Shown here one piece after another: positions 5,839 to 5,951 of a DNA stretch of 5,951 nucleotides (positions are counted from its first letter, which is position 1; each line of letters opens with the position of its first letter). The stretch is from Bacteroidales bacterium (lineage in GTDB: Bacteria > Bacteroidota > Bacteroidia > Bacteroidales > B18-G4), in contig JAGLEK010000494.1 in NCBI GenBank assembly GCA_023145125.1, forward strand, positions 1 through 5,951, written 5' to 3'. A program made the translations under genes and the position numbers. Below the pieces are notes generated by a model. The model searched no databases. It was not told the origin of the DNA and saw only the letters and a program-made list of their open reading frames with translations.

Positions 5839-5943
5839 GCACCATTGCCGGCAGGACGCTCTGTTAGCGAATGGCACCACCGCTGGCAGAACATCTTGCT
5901 GGCTTAATGCAAAACTGCAGGCAAAGCCCTCTATCTGTGGTGG
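5839..5943. repeat. Three degenerate 35-base tandem repeats
   Basis: Units begin at 5839, 5874 and 5909, exactly 35 bases apart, each with GCAnnAnnGCnGGCA. Units 1 and 2 agree at 20 of the first 30 positions without gaps, and all ten differences are transitions. Units 1 and 3 agree at 18 of 30. The array runs almost to the window edge and may continue beyond it. There are no unique spacers, so it is not a CRISPR array, and a 35-base period does not suit a protein repeat. Confidence 0.5.
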
Positions 5944-5951
5944 AGAAAATT

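Larger units (their letters stand above)
5597..5951. other. Gene-free right-hand region of 355 bases
   Basis: No credible gene is present. The part next to the nucleotidase is AT-rich leader and promoter sequence. From about 5756 rightwards it changes into repeats: a small hairpin, a GTCATCCTGA-type element and three degenerate 35-base tandem units. A 69-codon minus-strand open frame (5685-5894) crosses all of these. It has no start context and no recognisable protein features, so I do not annotate it. Confidence 0.7.

Noticed and set aside
5685..5894. Minus-strand open frame of 69 codons at the right end
   Set aside because: It runs through three kinds of non-coding repeat and the candidate nucleotidase -7 element, so it is almost certainly a chance frame.
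5839..5943. CRISPR array
   Set aside because: The units are contiguous and degenerate, with no conserved repeat alternating with unique spacers, and no cas genes are nearby.

Overview
The window looks like a chromosomal segment from a member of the Bacteroidota. The evidence is a stand-alone carboxypeptidase-regulatory-like (CarboxypepD_reg-like) secreted protein, a lipoprotein with an acidic SDDE stretch just after the lipid-attachment cysteine, candidate promoters of the TTG/TTTG-N20-23-TAnnTTTG type, start codons without Shine-Dalgarno sequences, and hairpin-rich intergenic repeats of the kind common in environmental Bacteroidota. Genus and species cannot be read from the sequence.

Layout, left to right. 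The first 48 bases may hold the first eight codons of another minus-strand gene. A minus-strand gene (49-1464) encodes a secreted protein with an N-terminal CarboxypepD_reg-like domain and a beta-rich, propeller-like remainder. A 151-base divergent spacer (1465-1615) has a candidate promoter facing each way. Then come two plus-strand genes: a polytopic membrane protein of the GT-C / ArnT-like glycosyltransferase type (1616-3106, TTG start) and a class I SAM-dependent methyltransferase of the Methyltransf_24 type (3339-4136). Between these two lies a 232-base spacer with at least four distinct inverted repeats. Convergent to them, after only 17 bases, is a minus-strand lipoprotein of the metallophosphatase/5'-nucleotidase (UshA-like) family (4154-5596). 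The last 355 bases carry no credible gene. They hold a candidate promoter element for the nucleotidase, a hairpin, a GTCATCCTGA-type dispersed repeat and a degenerate array of three 35-base tandem units.

How the genes may work together: the glycosyltransferase and methyltransferase are a plausible pair for building and decorating a lipid-linked or surface glycan, but no substrate can be deduced. The two minus-strand genes encode exported proteins and have no obvious link to that pair. No mobile element, CRISPR array, rRNA or tRNA gene was found. I see no clear new multi-gene system. The most unusual items are the repeat-packed spacers, the 35-base tandem array whose first two copies differ only by transitions, and the predicted surface export of the nucleotidase.
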